NCBI GenBank assembly: GCA_950097015.1 | Contig: CATNEN010000001.1 | Location: forward strand, 12,422,001 to 12,486,000 | Direction of reading: 5' to 3' | Length of the DNA: 64,000 nucleotides | From: Macrostomum hystrix | Taxonomy: Eukaryota; Platyhelminthes; Macrostomidae | Shown here: in pieces, positions 45,648 through 57,607 of the stretch | How the letters are laid out: each line of letters begins with the position of its first letter | Numbering within the stretch: position 1 is the stretch's first letter | Position numbers and translations under genes: made by a program | Notes under the pieces: generated by a model | Told to the model about the DNA's origin: nothing | The model's database searches: none | Seen by the model: only the letters and a program-made list of their open reading frames with translations

Positions 45648-46054
45648 ATGATTTCATTCCAGATGCTCTGCAGCCTGCTGTGTCTGCAGTCCATTGTTTC
45701 TGGTGTCACCGTCCGCCTCAGCGTCGTCTCTGCCTGTCCCAGGAGCATCACCGACCTGTCGCTGGTCAAGGGAGTTCGAGATCCTCGGACCTGCTCGGTG
45801 GAGTGCGCTCTGAGACCGAACTGCACCGCCGTGTTCAAGCGAGACGACTCTTGCTACCTGGCCAATCTCACTCAGTATGAGGCTCTGTGGACACCTCAGG
45901 ACTGCGTAGGTTGTCCCAATTTCACCCGCAGGTTGTGCTACACAGGCTGCCAGCTGAAGCTGCTTCAAGCACCAATACAAATTCTGCGGCCGCAACTGGC
46001 ACACCTGCAAGGGCCTTGAATGAATGTACTCCACTGGGAGTACACTTTTATTAA
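45648..46054 (+). CDS. PAN-like secreted protein with collapsed intron
   Basis: Exon 1 45648-45905 encodes signal peptide MISFQMLCSLLCLQSIVSG and the conserved PAN-like core up to TPQDC. The usual exon end and most of the intron are missing: only 26 bases (45906-45931, GTAGGT...CCCGCAG) separate it from exon 2 (45932-46054; VVLHRLPAEAASSTNTN...). Removing those 26 bases would restore the paralog frame (126 aa). If they are retained, translation shifts into VGCPNFTRRLCYTG... and ends at 46019 (123 aa). Exon 2 is nearly identical to that at 49766-49885. AATAAA lies at ~46070. Confidence 0.7.
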
Positions 46055-46353
46055 ATGTTTTTTTTACTTTAATAAACACCGTGCGGTCCAGTCCGAGTAC
46101 GGATATTTGACTGTTACTTGCTTGGCAGTATTCGAATGACTATATTTAGTAAATTGCTTGTATTTAGTGAAAAAGTACATTAAATGATGGTTGGTCAACA
46201 ACTAAAACAAAGTGCAAGATAACTTGAATCTCAGTAGAAGTTTTTAACAGCAATATTTTGAGACGAATCTTTAATTTATTAGAATCAGAATCAGTGAAAT
46301 TTAAACAAACTATATCCGGAAAACCCGAAATATAGTTTTTAAACAAACTATAT

Positions 46354-46650
46354 AGAGGTTGTAGCCTAGTGGTTAGGGCGTCGGACTCACGACTTGAAGG
46401 TCGGGGGTTTGATTCCCGACTCCCCTGAACAATTTGTGTCCTTTAGCAAGACACTTAACTCTGCATTGCTTCAGTTCACCCAGCTGTTAAATGGGTACCA
46501 GCATCAGCTGGGATAATTGAAGGTGGGTGTGGCGTCCCCCCAGTCGATGGACTGAACAGCTGTACGCAGCCTTCAGATGCGCCGCGCATTAGCTGCGGCT
46601 GTGCTGTCGGCTGCACATCTGGCCCAATTGGGGCAGGTGTAATCAATAAA
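46354..46650 (+). mobile_element. SINE family 1
   Basis: Full-length copy: TTGTAGCCTAGTGGTTAGGG, GGGGGTTTGATTCCC, GTGTCCTTTAGCAAGACACT, AAATGGGTACCAGCATCAGC, ending in an A-rich tail (AATAAAATAAAAATACAA). Confidence 0.9.
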
Positions 46651-46659
46651 ATAAAAATA

Positions 46660-47740
46660 CAATACAATATCCGGAAACGTTTGTTTAAACGCTCAATGTC
46701 ATTGTTAAAGGAAATTGCAGTTTTTTGGTTCATCTGAAGCCACATCTGTACCGATTTAAACAAACGGATGCATGCTACCTATAGTAAAGTAGAATTGTTT
46801 GACAAAGTCTAAACTGTGGAAGTTAAGAATAGATGAACTGATATTGTAAAGCTAAGAATTTATAGAGTGAAATAAACTGTCAACATATACTTTTTGACTA
46901 AATATGTTTTTAACAGATATTTTTGTTTCTACCACAAGCTGTATTCTCTTATAGATGCGAATACCGTCATTACGTGCGCTGATGTAATGGGAAAATGCGA
47001 AAATTTCCCAAATGTGTTTAATAAATATTCTTAGAGAAATTTCGACATATGTTACTCATAAGTGTATAAAGTAATACGAGTATAATCGGGACATGGGTTT
47101 TATAATTTATCAAAAGATAAAGAAATCAAAAGCAAGTTACGTACATGCGCAATTGTACGGTAGGAAAGACATCTTGGTGCACTTATTTTTAAACCAGGAG
47201 GTACAGTACTGTATGAACTTAGTACTCGCGAACACTTAGCTGTGCGTCACAATGTCTCAGCAGGCAGCTCATATGCGACTTTTACGCTCATTGCTATTAG
47301 GGAAATCCGTGTCATGCGATCAAGAGTTGACCACTATGACCATTGCGATGACTGACGAAGCGAAACAATGTAACACCCATGTGTCTAGTTAAAATACACT
47401 GCGCGAATGGGAAACGGTTGTCTATATAAACGAGACACCTGGAAGGCACAATACTCAGACTTTTCCGGCGATAGGCCTATAAAGGAGACTCTCACGGGTC
47501 TGGGAGTTTGCTCAACCAGTGCAGACCTCCCCGGTGTGCGTGGCATACCCAGCCGAAAGCTTTCAACTAACGGTTCAGTCCTAACGGCCTCTGCAGTGGG
47601 CGACTCAAGTTGATCGTATAGTGAGCAATACTAAGAATACTTTGGCCAGATTAGAACTACTTCAATTAATATCGATTCTCTGACGAAACTATCTTGACCC
47701 TATCTGTCAGAGAGGTCGGAAGATTCAGATTGTGTGCATT
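46660..47740. other. spacer, no gene recognised
   Basis: Contains two short ATG frames (MSQQAAHMRLLRSLLLG... near 47251, and MGNGCLYKRDTWKAQ... at 47407-47613) with no recognisable domain. Confidence 0.4.
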
Positions 47741-47742
47741 CT

Positions 47743-47768
47743 AGCAACAACAACAACAACAACAACAA
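47743..47768 (-). repeat. (TTG)n tail of the LINE fragment
   Basis: A run of CAA triplets on plus, i.e. TTG triplets downstream of the minus-strand reverse-transcriptase remnant. Short-repeat 3' tails are seen in some non-LTR families such as RTE. Confidence 0.55.
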
Positions 47769-47801
47769 GAGACGCTAGCCCCAAAAGTCAGGGAGGCAGC
47801 G

Positions 47802-48775
47802 TCAGATGGCGCGCCGCAGAGCCAGCGCGCGAACATGGTCCGCGCCGGTGGCAGTGTCGGGCGCCCCGGCGTCGCTCAGCAAGCAGTCGACATAGCGGCG
47901 GGTCCGAGCCTGGCCGCGCCTGAACGGGCCCTGCAGGGTGAGCAGCAGGACGTCCTGGGCAGGCTGGCGGCAGTAGCTCTCGGCCCGAATAACGTGGCCC
48001 GCTAGCCGAAGTCGCCGCTGGCGCAGGATGGTGGACGGGCGTTGCAGCTGGGCTCTCTCGTACAGAGCCTCGGTCCCGACGCTCTCGTAGGCTTGAAAGG
48101 CCGCACGGAGCAGCCCCGAGTGCGCCGAGTCCAGCTGCCGCTCTAGAGTAGCTGTCAGCGTCCACGGCTCGGCGTTGTACAGCAGGACGGTCTCGACCAC
48201 CGCCTGCCACAGCCGAGCCCTCTGGCGTTCAGGCAGCGCTGTGGACTGGAGGACGGCCCGGATCGAACGGTAGGCCGCCCATGCGAGTCCTCTGCGCCGC
48301 CGGATGTCCTCTTCCACGTTGGGCACCAGACCGCCGAGGTAAGTGAACCGCTGGCAGCGTGCGAGCAAGATTCTCTGCCCGTCTGCGCCGCGGCACGTCA
48401 GGTTCGCTGGAATGTCGGCCGGCACGGTTAGCACCTCGGTCTAAAGCGTGTTGATCACTAGGCCGACGCTTGATGCCACCTCAGCCAACCTGTCAATCTG
48501 GCGCTGGGCACCTTCAACAGTCGAGGACAGGAGGGCGAGGTCGTCGGCGTAGCCAAGCACGCTAAGGCGCTTCTCATCGTGGCGGCGACCGATGCGTCTG
48601 CGCAGCAGGAAGCCGTCTTCAGCCGAGGGGAGAGCAGTCCGAAGCACCCAGTCCAGGAGAAGCACGAAGAGGAACGGGGCCAGCGTGTCGCCCTGCAGCA
48701 CTCCTGACGAGGTGGCAAACAGGTCGGACAGGCCGTCCGCCGTAACAACAGCAGCGCGCGTGTCGCGAGATTATA
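47802..48775 (-). pseudogene. non-LTR retrotransposon (LINE) reverse transcriptase, 5'-truncated, in-frame stop
   Basis: On minus, the frame from ~48775 reads AAVVTADGLSDLFATSSGVL, then QGDTLAPFLFVLLLDWVL (RT motif B region), then LGYADDLALLSS (catalytic YADD). A TAG at 48441-48443 interrupts it (VINTL-stop-TEVLTV), after which it continues with RCQRFTYLGGLVP, VLLYNAEPWTLT and RQLDSAHSGLLRAAF to a stop at 47802. These are finger/palm/thumb blocks of LINE reverse transcriptases; the clade is uncertain (RTE-like spacing). No endonuclease domain remains upstream. The single amber codon in an otherwise open frame of high GC suggests fairly recent death. Confidence 0.85.
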
Positions 48776-49414
48776 ACGCGCGTGCATTCTGCAAGAGCAG
48801 AAGGCCGAGAACCACACAAAAAATTAAGGCTGGATCTACCTGGACTGTCTATCTTATTTAGACTTTATCACAGCGTCTCCAGCACCAAGCACTACCTAAC
48901 TAGATCCCAGATCATACATATCATATCAACAAAGTAAAGTCGAACCAAACACTTTGCATACCTTCGATAATTAGTCCTGTTTTCTCAATCACATTTTTGT
49001 GAGTCCTTTCCCATTTCTTTATTATGAAGAGCAAGCAACGCTACTTAAAAGTTCGCAACTTCAAGCAAACAAACAATTTTTTTCTGCTTAGCTTTAGTCT
49101 TAAATACAAGCACCATTGTTTCTCTAAACAAGCTCTGATTGACGATTTTGAAAGTAGGCAGAAAAATGTATGCCTCAAGTCAAATGCGCTACCCTTAAAA
49201 GCAAGCTCCATTATTTTTACGCGAATGAACACACACAATGCATTTTCCATTGATGACCGTATAAATATTTCCAAAGCTTTTAAAACGGAAAAAAAGCATA
49301 AAAGGTTCCTTTCAGGCAACATATCCTTTCTGCTGACATCCGAGCTCCTGTTTAATGTCAGGAGCTCAAATTTTTAAACCGTCAGTTCAGCTCAAGTTTT
49401 TTTGCTAAGTACTG

Positions 49415-49885
49415 ATGAAGGCAGTCATTGCTTTTGTCAGCCTGCTAAGCCTGCTTCCCGATGCGAAGGGAGTCACCATCCGCCTCAGCGTCGTCTCCGC
49501 CTGTCCCAGGAGCATCACCGACCTGTCGCTGGTCAAGGGAGTTCGAGATGCTCGCTCCTGCTCGGTGGAGTGCGCTCTGAGGCCGAACTGCACCGCCGTG
49601 TTCAAGCGAGACGACTCTTGCTACCTGGCCAATCTCACTCAGTATGAGGCTCTGTGGACACCTCAGGACTGCGTCAGCGAGGTCTGTGACTGATAATTTA
49701 GGATTTGTACAGTTTATTTCCTCGTGCAGCTCTAATGCATGTTGTCGCCCCAATTCCACCCGCAGGTTGTGCTACACAGGCTGCCAGCTGAAGCTGCATC
49801 GAGCACCAATACAAATTCTGTGGCCGCAACTACCACACCTGCTGGTGGCTTGAATGAAGGCCGCCCGAAGCTTCTCTTGGATTAA
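49415..49885 (+). CDS. PAN-like secreted protein with short Thr/Ala tail
   Basis: Exon 1 49415-49681 (GCGAG|GTCTGTG) and exon 2 49766-49885 (CCCGCAG|GTT) join in phase 0, giving 128 aa. Signal peptide MKAVIAFVSLLSLLPDAKG; PAN-like core (VSACPRSITDLSL; CSVECALRPNCTAVF; DDSCYLANLTQYEALW); exon 2 VVLHRLPAEAASSTNTN...GGLNEGRPKLLLD. The tail is too short for the peritrophin-like module. It forms a recent pair with 45648-46054. Confidence 0.85.
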
Positions 49886-50337
49886 ATTCCCTATTTAGAA
49901 TAGCTTAATTAGAACTAAGTCGACTTAAACGTGCAATTTTTGTGTCGAATCATACGTATTGGTCGATTGATAATCTGTTGTGATTTAGAGAAATAATTTA
50001 GACACCAATCCTATTTTAGAAAACTTTGAATGGCTGAAACGTCGATTCAATATTTCAAATGCCCTCGTGTTCTGAGGGAGAAAAACAGCGTGCTATTTTA
50101 ACTGTTATAGCTTTAGTTACTTCTTTAGTTGCCAGAACTTACCCAGAAAGTGGCTTCTGAAAAATTCACATAAAATCAGCTTTCTGTGATAGAACACATC
50201 ACAAGAGGGTATGCAATTTTACCACAGCTTCAAAATTCTCAAATTAAAAAATTGCGGAACATATAGGTCAACCAGCAGTATTAGCATCGATGCTAAAACC
50301 CAAACTATCGATTGTGCCAGTGTCAGAATGCGCTTTG

Positions 50338-50408
50338 AGACTTGCTACCTGGCCAATCTCACTCAGTATGAGGCTCTGTGGACACCCCAGAACTGCGTCA
50401 GCGAGGTC
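50338..50408 (+). pseudogene. PAN-like exon fragment
   Basis: Only the 3' end of the conserved core exon remains (TCYLANLTQYEALWTPQNCV then SE), including the GAG|GTCTTT donor-like junction. The sequence before it is unrelated or decayed, with no signal peptide. No exon 2 seen. Confidence 0.75.
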
Positions 50409-50493
50409 TTTGTCTGCTTGTTTATAACTTAATGACTATTCTGAACTACGTGACTGCAACAATTGTATTCTTACTGTACCTATGCAAGACAGC

Positions 50494-50745
50494 AAGTTGT
50501 AGCCTAGTGGTTAGGGCGTCGTACTCACGACTTGAAGGTCAAGGGTTCGATTCCCGACTCGACTGGAACAACTGTGTCCTTTAGCAAGGCACTTAACTCT
50601 ACACTGCTTCCGTTTACCCAGCTGCTAAATGGGAGCCAGTACTAGCCGTGGTAACTGACGTGTAGATGTGGCGTCCGCCTAGTCCATGGACTGAACAGCT
50701 GTACGCAGCCTTCAGATGCAGCGCGCAATAGCTGTGGCTGTGCCT
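50494..50745 (+). mobile_element. SINE family 1, 3'-truncated
   Basis: Head TTGTAGCCTAGTGGTTAGGG and body through GCGCGCAATAGCTGTGGCTG, ending abruptly. Confidence 0.85.
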
Positions 50746-51124
50746 ATTTCTGTGCCTAGAAGGGATTTCATAACATTCTATTATTTTGGAATTCACTTTG
50801 CAAGTAGTGACTTGGGGTGTGAGTTTTCAAGCAGCGAAGTCAATGACTGGCCATTACCCCGCGAAACAAGGCTAGCTAATCACATTTATCACACAAGCCA
50901 CGAACATAATTATTGTACCTAACCCAAGCAGTTCTCGAACCAGTTAATCCATTCTAATTAATAGCTAAGGACAAACAAGATCTACTTCTGTGAATCGAGA
51001 AAGGCAAGGCAAGACAACCTACTTCCGTGAGTAGCGCCATGCGCAAATGATCCTGCAAATGACCCCTGGCTTTAAATGCGGAAAGGCAAAGTGCAAAGAT
51101 GAACTAGGGAAGCTACACCACCCA

Positions 51125-51385
51125 CCGCAGACATTTCACTGACTCCTGAGCACACACGCACACAGATACTGTACTCAGGTATACGCTCACACAGGTGTGT
51201 ACATCTGCCCTGACTTTCACATCGTCAGGCGGAGTACACTTTCACTGTGCCTTGGAGATTGGCCCTCTAGATTGTAAATTGCACGACAAGCGGCGTAGCC
51301 TTGACTGCGCCCCAAATAAATGTGACCGCGCCGCGGAATCGAGCTGCTCAGGTACCTGGTGCGACCACTCTGCCACTCACCTCCT
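51125..51385 (-). mobile_element. SINE family 2, inverted
   Basis: TTTCACTGACTCCTGAGCAC...GTGCCTTGGAGATTGGCCCT...; the head is damaged (GAGGTGAGTGGCAGAGTGG on minus). Confidence 0.8.
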
Positions 51386-52850
51386 TGAACATTAGATAGC
51401 TGAAATACCGATTCTGCGTAAGTGATCAGAGTTAGGAGATATTAAGAAGAATAACATTAGGTAGTCGTTCTCCCTGCCGTGACCGCCAAGTAAAGTAAAG
51501 TTTAAATCAATTCTGCCGGCTAATTCCACACCTTACTTGGTTCTCAGCGCGCACTTAGAAAGCATCAGTAAAGCTTTCAAAATTCAGGAACAATGAGCCA
51601 GCTGGCTTTGTTCTCTTGTTAGAGACTGGTAAATAAAAATGCTTCTCCCGTTTAAATCGCGAGCTGCAATTATCTTCCGTATTCTTTTGGTGCAATAACT
51701 GTATTTAAGATACGCCCTAATCCATTTATCATAATATATGGTTCTTCTAGACATTGTCTTTAGCTGTTCGTATAGTGTAGACTGTTTAATTACGAAGATA
51801 GAATTGCTGAAGGAAATTGCTCGTACGGGCCTACGTTTGAAACAATGAAATATTACTTTTTAGTTGCTAAAGTCTTCATTTTGGGCTTTCAAGCCTCCAA
51901 GCAACTGCTGTTTGCCCAGTTAAAATCGAGGAAGCGAAAATGGGCTTGCCTTTGAAAAAGCTTTCTGTTAAACCCAGGGTTTAGAAAATCGATTCATGCA
52001 AAAAATAAAAGCAATTTTTTTCTTATCAGGCCTACATCTAACCATTTTACTAGTTCCTCGTATCTAAGCCTTCTAATCTAGACGCCAAAACTCCAAAGGA
52101 AATTTGATACCTGATTCCGACGTCAAAAAATTATTGGGACCTAAAATATTCAAACTTATCGATATCAAAATATAGAACACGGACTAAAATTGTCCAGTTT
52201 TTGCTGACAAAAGGGAGATATCCCGTAGATGCATCATGCTATCATGCTATTCTCACAAGGGAATGTTGAGAACAGGGAAAAATGAACTTGAAATATTTCA
52301 CAAAATATATTGACAGAAATCGATGAAGTAGAGAAAATCATACAAAATGATCAGCCTTTGCTCCGCCTCCAATCACAGTTGTTTTAATTTTCCTTTTTCT
52401 GCGAAAACCAGCCTGCTAAACTTTTCTAAGAAACGTTCTTCTCCGCCATTCTACTCCTAGTGGACCTTGGAAATAAACTGGCTTTAGTTTGCTCTTGAAA
52501 TATCTATTCAGCAGAACAATTCAATGCAAGACGTTTAAGACAAAATGGGAAGCTAAGCATGAAGACGAGAACCAAAAGAACAAAACAAAAGGAGATATGC
52601 AGTATGCGAATCGAGTGCTAAGAATTGAAAGTTTTCCGCACTCGATCAATGAGCGACGTATTTGACATTATAGACACAAAATTGCATGCTTGGTTGCGAC
52701 ATTCATCAATAATAAACGCTTTCTGTTGCATCCTGAGACCAAACAGATGGCTTAATCTCGTCCCCATCGTGACTTGACAAGGGAATAGCGTGAGATACTT
52801 AGCAGACAGTGTGAAATTTCGAAAAAACAGTCCATGATATTGCCATAGCA
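51386..52850. other. AT-rich spacer, no gene seen
   Basis: No coding-like frame or recognisable element was found. Confidence 0.5.
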
Positions 52851-52861
52851 TGATGCATCTA

Positions 52862-53822
52862 GGATTCTAGGGGATAGCATGGTGAATCTAGGGGATAGCA
52901 TGATGTGTCCAGGGGATAGCATGATGCATCTAGGGGATAGCATGATGCATCTAGGGGATAGCATGGTGCATCTAGGGGATAGCATGGTGCATCTAGGGGA
53001 CAGCATGGTGCATCTAGGGGACAGCATGGTGCATCTAGGGGATAGCATGGTGCATCTAGGGGATAGCATGGTGCATCTAGGGGATAGCATGGTGCATCTA
53101 GGGGATAGCATGGTGCATCTAGGGGATAGCATGATGAATCTAGGGGATAGCATGGTGCATCTAGGGGATAGCATGATGCATCTAGGGGATAGCATGATGA
53201 ATCTAGGGGATAGCATGGTGCATCTAGGGGATAGCATGGTGCATCTAGGGGATAGCATGGTGCATCTAGGGGACAGCATGGTGCATCTAGGGGATAGCAT
53301 GGTGCATCTAGGGGATAGCATGGTGCATCTAGGGGATAGCATGGTGCATCTAGGGGACAGCATGGTGCATCTAGGGGATAGCATGGTGCATCTAGGGGAT
53401 AGCATGATGTGTCCAGGGGACAGCATGGTGCATCTAGGGGATAGCATGGTGCATCTAGGGGATAGCATGGTGCATCCAGGGGATAGCATGGTGCATCTAG
53501 GGGATAGCATGGTGCATCTAGGGGATAGCATGATGAATCTAGGGGATAGCATGATGTGTCCAGGGGATAGCATGATGCATCTAGGGGATAGCATGATGAA
53601 TCTAGGGGATAGCATGATGTGTCCAGGGGATAGCATGATGTGTCCAGGGGATAGCATGATGTGTCCAGGGGATAGCATGATGTGTCCAGGGGATAGCATG
53701 ATGTGTCCAGGGGATAGCATGATGTGTCCAGGGGATAGCATGATGTGTCCAGGGGATAGCATGATGTGTCCAGGGGATAGCATGATGTGTCCAGGGGATA
53801 GCATGATGTGTCCAGGGGATGC
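52862..53822. repeat. 21-bp satellite
   Basis: About 46 units of AGCATGGTGCATCTAGGGGA plus T. The right end is a block of ten consecutive units of a second type (ATGATGTGTCCAGGGGATAG plus C). The period divides by three, so 330-380-codon frames exist on both strands; these are not genes. Confidence 0.95.
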
Positions 53823-54301
53823 ACCATTCTTCCCCCAAAAGTGTAAAACTGGTAGTTTAATTTTAAAATATGAAATGGAATGACATACAAAGGCCACAAT
53901 AATTTAAATTGTATCACGTCTGCAAACAAAGAATATTTTCTTTCAAAAAAACCAAACGGCTCAAAGGCAGACGTCAAAGACCGAAAATGCTAATTGGCAC
54001 TTTCCTGACTTGATGAACAATGTGCCCTAACTTTCGAGTTTTAATTGAAAGTAGGAAAATAAAGAGAAATACGGGATACCTGTTGGTGCTGGTAGCCTAA
54101 TAAATCAGAAGCAATTCGTGTAGGCCGAAATTGGTTCCTTTGAGTCCTAAGTAGAACAGCGCTTAAAGAAAGCGGCCTGCTGATTGGACTACGGGTTGCT
54201 AGCAAAATATTCAAAAAGGAAGCCATTGCAAATATACTGCACATCTGTCTTGAAACACCTGAGAGAACCAAATAATTAAGACAAAAAACACTACAGATAA
54301 T

Positions 54302-55033
54302 ATGCTAAGGAGAACCAAGTCGATGCTGTCCGTCTGCATTTTGCTGTGTCTGCTTTCTAATTCGAAGGGCGTCACCGTCCACCTCAGCGTCGTCTCCGCC
54401 TGTCCCAGGAACATCACCGACCTGTCGCTGGTCAAGGGAGTTCGAGATGCTCGCTCCTGCTCGGTGGAGTGCGCTCTGAGACCGAACTGCACCGCCGTGT
54501 TCAAGCGAGACGACTCTTGCTACCTGGCCAATCTCACTCAGTATGAGGCTCTGTGGACACCTCAGGACTGCGTCAGCGAGGTCTGTGACATTGTGTTCCT
54601 ACTTTTACTAGTCAACGGGTGTCCAGTACACTAAAAATTAGCACGGCTTTTATATTTACTCATCTAGGATTCAGTCGTCATAGGCTTCAGTTGTGTCATG
54701 CTTTATTCACTTTTTTGTTACAATTAGTATTTAATCGTGCAGTTTTTCATTCACCCATTCGGTTTTCAGGTGGTATTTGAAAGATTGTCCTATACCTTTC
54801 TGAATCCACTGACTACCCTGAATAGAAACCCGACATCTAAAACTGGCACTGCTATGTCTCCAGTGCCCACAGCCTCTGGTCCTGTCTGCTACTCAAACTC
54901 ACAATCCTGCACCGTTGATTTCGTGCGCGAGTGCGGCAGTGACGTCACGTACCTGCGCTGCTCAAATGGAAGGTATGTTAGTATGCCGTGCTCACCAGGT
55001 ACCAGTTGGTCTGCTGGCAACTGTCCGACGTAA
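54302..55033 (+). CDS. PAN-like secreted protein with peritrophin-like domain
   Basis: Exon 1 54302-54580 (GCGAG|GTCTGTG) and exon 2 54770-55033 (TTTTCAG|GTG) join in phase 0, giving 180 aa. Signal peptide MLRRTKSMLSVCILLCLLSN...; PAN-like core; exon 2 VVFERLSYTFLNPLTTLN, a short Pro/Thr linker, then the six-Cys module VCYSNSQSCTVDFVRECGSD ... YLRCSNGRYVSMPCSPG ... SAGNCPT. This matches the tail of the minus-strand gene at 32894-33847 without its Thr-repeat region, so the two genes differ mainly by the mucin array. A GCTGATTGG box lies ~115 bp upstream. Confidence 0.88.
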
Positions 55034-56213
55034 TTAACACCTGCAGTTTTGCATGATGCACTGATGACAAGAATTACACTTTTTTAACTTATCTTAACTG
55101 CTCGCGAAAAGAACTCGATAAAGCGAAAGTTTGAGCTTCGTAACGAAACAAGTACATATTCGCTAGTGAATTTGAAGAGGTCCTCATTACCCTAAGCACC
55201 GGCATTAAAAAAGGCTTAAAAAGCGTCAGCGTTTTTAGTTTTTATTGTCTTTTAGAAGTGTGAGCCGTTGTTTGATCTGCACAGTCTATCGAAAAAAGTG
55301 TCCTTCGTGTGAGTCTGCGATCATGTTATTCTGGGATTAAGCTAGTATTACATTTGTATTTAACTTCTTCGAAGCAATTACAGTAGGGTATATCAAAACG
55401 CATTGACCAAAGAGCATTGCATAAGTCTTGATTGAAATGACCCGGTGTCTCATTTAAACACGGTTTGTCATTATTGATTTGCTGCTGACTATTTTTCAGG
55501 CGAGATTTAGGCTAAGACGAAAGACGGAGTGTCGATTGGCGGGGCTCTTTTAATTTTAAAAAGGCCTGCTTGTACCTATTGACTTTCAGCTAGCAATGCC
55601 ACTATTTGAATTCCACTATACAAAAAATGATAATCTTGGTTGTGCTCAACCGATTTTTATTAGCTTTAGTGTTACTTCGAGTAGTATTGTCGAGAAATTC
55701 ACATCAAACTAATTCAAACACTCAAGTTTTAGAGGCTGATTTCAACTAAGTTCTTTTATACCCCCACAGTCAGACAAAGAAGCCACAGTGCTTATCCTCA
55801 TCAGTAAAAAACGCATCTTAAAATACGCGAGAAATTGAAGTCTTCCTCAAATGCTTAGCTGCAATTTCTAAATTAAAAAATATGCTTTGGACAAAACGTG
55901 CATTGTCGCTTTTGTGTTATTGAAATATTTAGCTAGAAAACAATAGGGGACGGTGGCCTGCCCTGCCGGATGAAGCAGCATGTGGTGAACAAATAAAATT
56001 AGAACTACTAGAGGCAGCGAACTAGCTCTCCGTTTCCATTCACGATGCTTGGCTGTTGAGAGTTCTGCCGACATTTCCTGCTCGTCAAATGAAAAGCTTT
56101 TAATTGACACGCACGGAGTACAAAAAGGGAACGAATTGTTAAAGCACTCGGTGCGGAGCTAATATTGTACAACAACGTCTACAGACAGCTCCTTTCATAG
56201 CCTGGGCCCTGAA
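55034..56213. other. spacer, no gene seen
   Basis: AT-rich, short frames only. Confidence 0.5.
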
Positions 56214-57005
56214 ATGCACAAGCTAAACGGCCACGGCTTCATTATTTTAGCGGTCATAATAGCCACAGTGAGGGCTCAACATGATTGTCAGAAAATGCAA
56301 GGCTACACAATGGCGAATGAATCCGTGTTCTCGATGCCGATACATTATCAATCTCTGTCTTCAGTTGCATCCGAGCTGCAGTGCGCGCTAAAGTGCAGCG
56401 CCCAGCCCACCGTCTGCTTCGGCTTCTACAGGCTGGTCAGGGCGGCAGATTGCCGACTATTCAACACTTCGGCCTACTTCAGCCCAACACAATGGATTGC
56501 AAGCGACGAACGCGTCAATATCTACACAATGTCATCTAGTGGTAAATAAAAAGTGCAAACGTAATCTATCTAGTTTGCTACATGACTGTAAATACAGGTA
56601 ATGATGTTGTTTAAAATCACAGGGTCACCTCTCCGTATCATTGGATGCAGTCAATGCTCCACATACGACAATAAAACCTGCGACTTAGCCATTGACGGAA
56701 ATACGAATCAGGCGCACAACTCTTTATCATGTAGCCACACGTTTGACGGCGCAAGCCAATGGTGGGAGGCGCAGCTGGCCCAGGTGTCTCGCATCTCAGC
56801 TGTAAAGATCTACAACAGGCAGGACTGTTGCGCTGAACGACTCAACAATTTCACACTGTCCATTGATGGCATTGAGTGCGCCAGATTTGACACGGACGTG
56901 AGCTTCTCAGTGCGAACGTTCGACTGCGTCGGCTACGGCAGTCGGGTTCGCCTTACAAACTGCTTGCCAGCAGTGTTCAGCCTGTGCGAATTCCAGCTGT
57001 TCTGA
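56214..57005 (+). CDS. secreted PAN-like plus fucolectin-like domain protein, copy B
   Basis: Exon 1 56214-56541 (TAGTG|GTAAAT) and exon 2 56623-57005 (ATCACAG|GG) join in phase 1, giving 236 aa. A signal peptide (around GFIILAVIIATVRA) precedes a PAN-like segment (LQCALKCSAQPTVCFGFYRL, DCRLFNTSAY). The C-terminal ~125 residues have the FTP/fucolectin blocks LAIDGNTNQ, QWWEAQLAQVSRISAVKIYN, RQDCCAERLNNFTLSI and a closing CEFQLF. Domain order, intron position and phase equal those of the gene at 28487-29380, so the two are paralogs; protein identity looks modest, pointing to an older duplication than that of the PAN-core genes. Role: probably glycan binding outside the cell (inferred). Confidence 0.88.
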
Positions 57006-57309
57006 GCATCACTTAGCTCGCTAGTTCATTCAGACTCGAAAATATAATGTGTTTTCTTCTTATGAAACTAAACTTTGCAGAATTCGGTTAAATATACAGC
57101 CAGTGGGACAGCCATGCTTCTGAAGGCCGTTCAGCTGTTTAGTCTGGGGAGGCCGCCTGAATTTCTGCCCTTATACAGCTGTGTAAACAGAAGGAAATTT
57201 ATCCAAGACATTTAAGAAGCGCTTCCTTTGTGTTGAGATACGAACTAGCGACCTCTCTTTCTGAAGCTCTAAACACAGGTCAACAAGATAATAACTGATA
57301 ATTACAATT

Positions 57310-57607
57310 GCAGGAGGGCTGTGGGAACTGGCCCATCATCTGGTGACACTAGACCCGCAGCCAGCGAGGAGGCAATTCTGCCCATCTTGCTGACTCCTGA
57401 GCACACTCACACGGATACTGTACGCAGACACATCGTCAGGCAGAGTACACTTTCACTTTGCCTTGGAAATTGGCGCTCAAGAGTGTAAATTGCAAGCCCC
57501 CAAGCCTTCTCTCCACGGCTGCGCCCCAAATGAATGTGGCCTCGCTGCGGAATCGAGCTCAGGGACCTTGATGCGAGAGGCGAACGCAATCGACCGCTCT
57601 GCCACAC
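57310..57607 (-). mobile_element. SINE family 2, inverted
   Basis: CCAGCGAGGAGGCAATTCTG ... GCCTTGGAAATTGGCGCTCA ... GGAATCGAGCTCAGGGACCT, with a decayed head. The 57608-58259 spacer after it shows no gene. Confidence 0.8.

Noticed and set aside
52752-53977. 330-380-codon frames on both strands (HLGDSMV / SPRCTML repeats)
   Set aside because: 21-bp satellite artefact, open in opposite strands at once.
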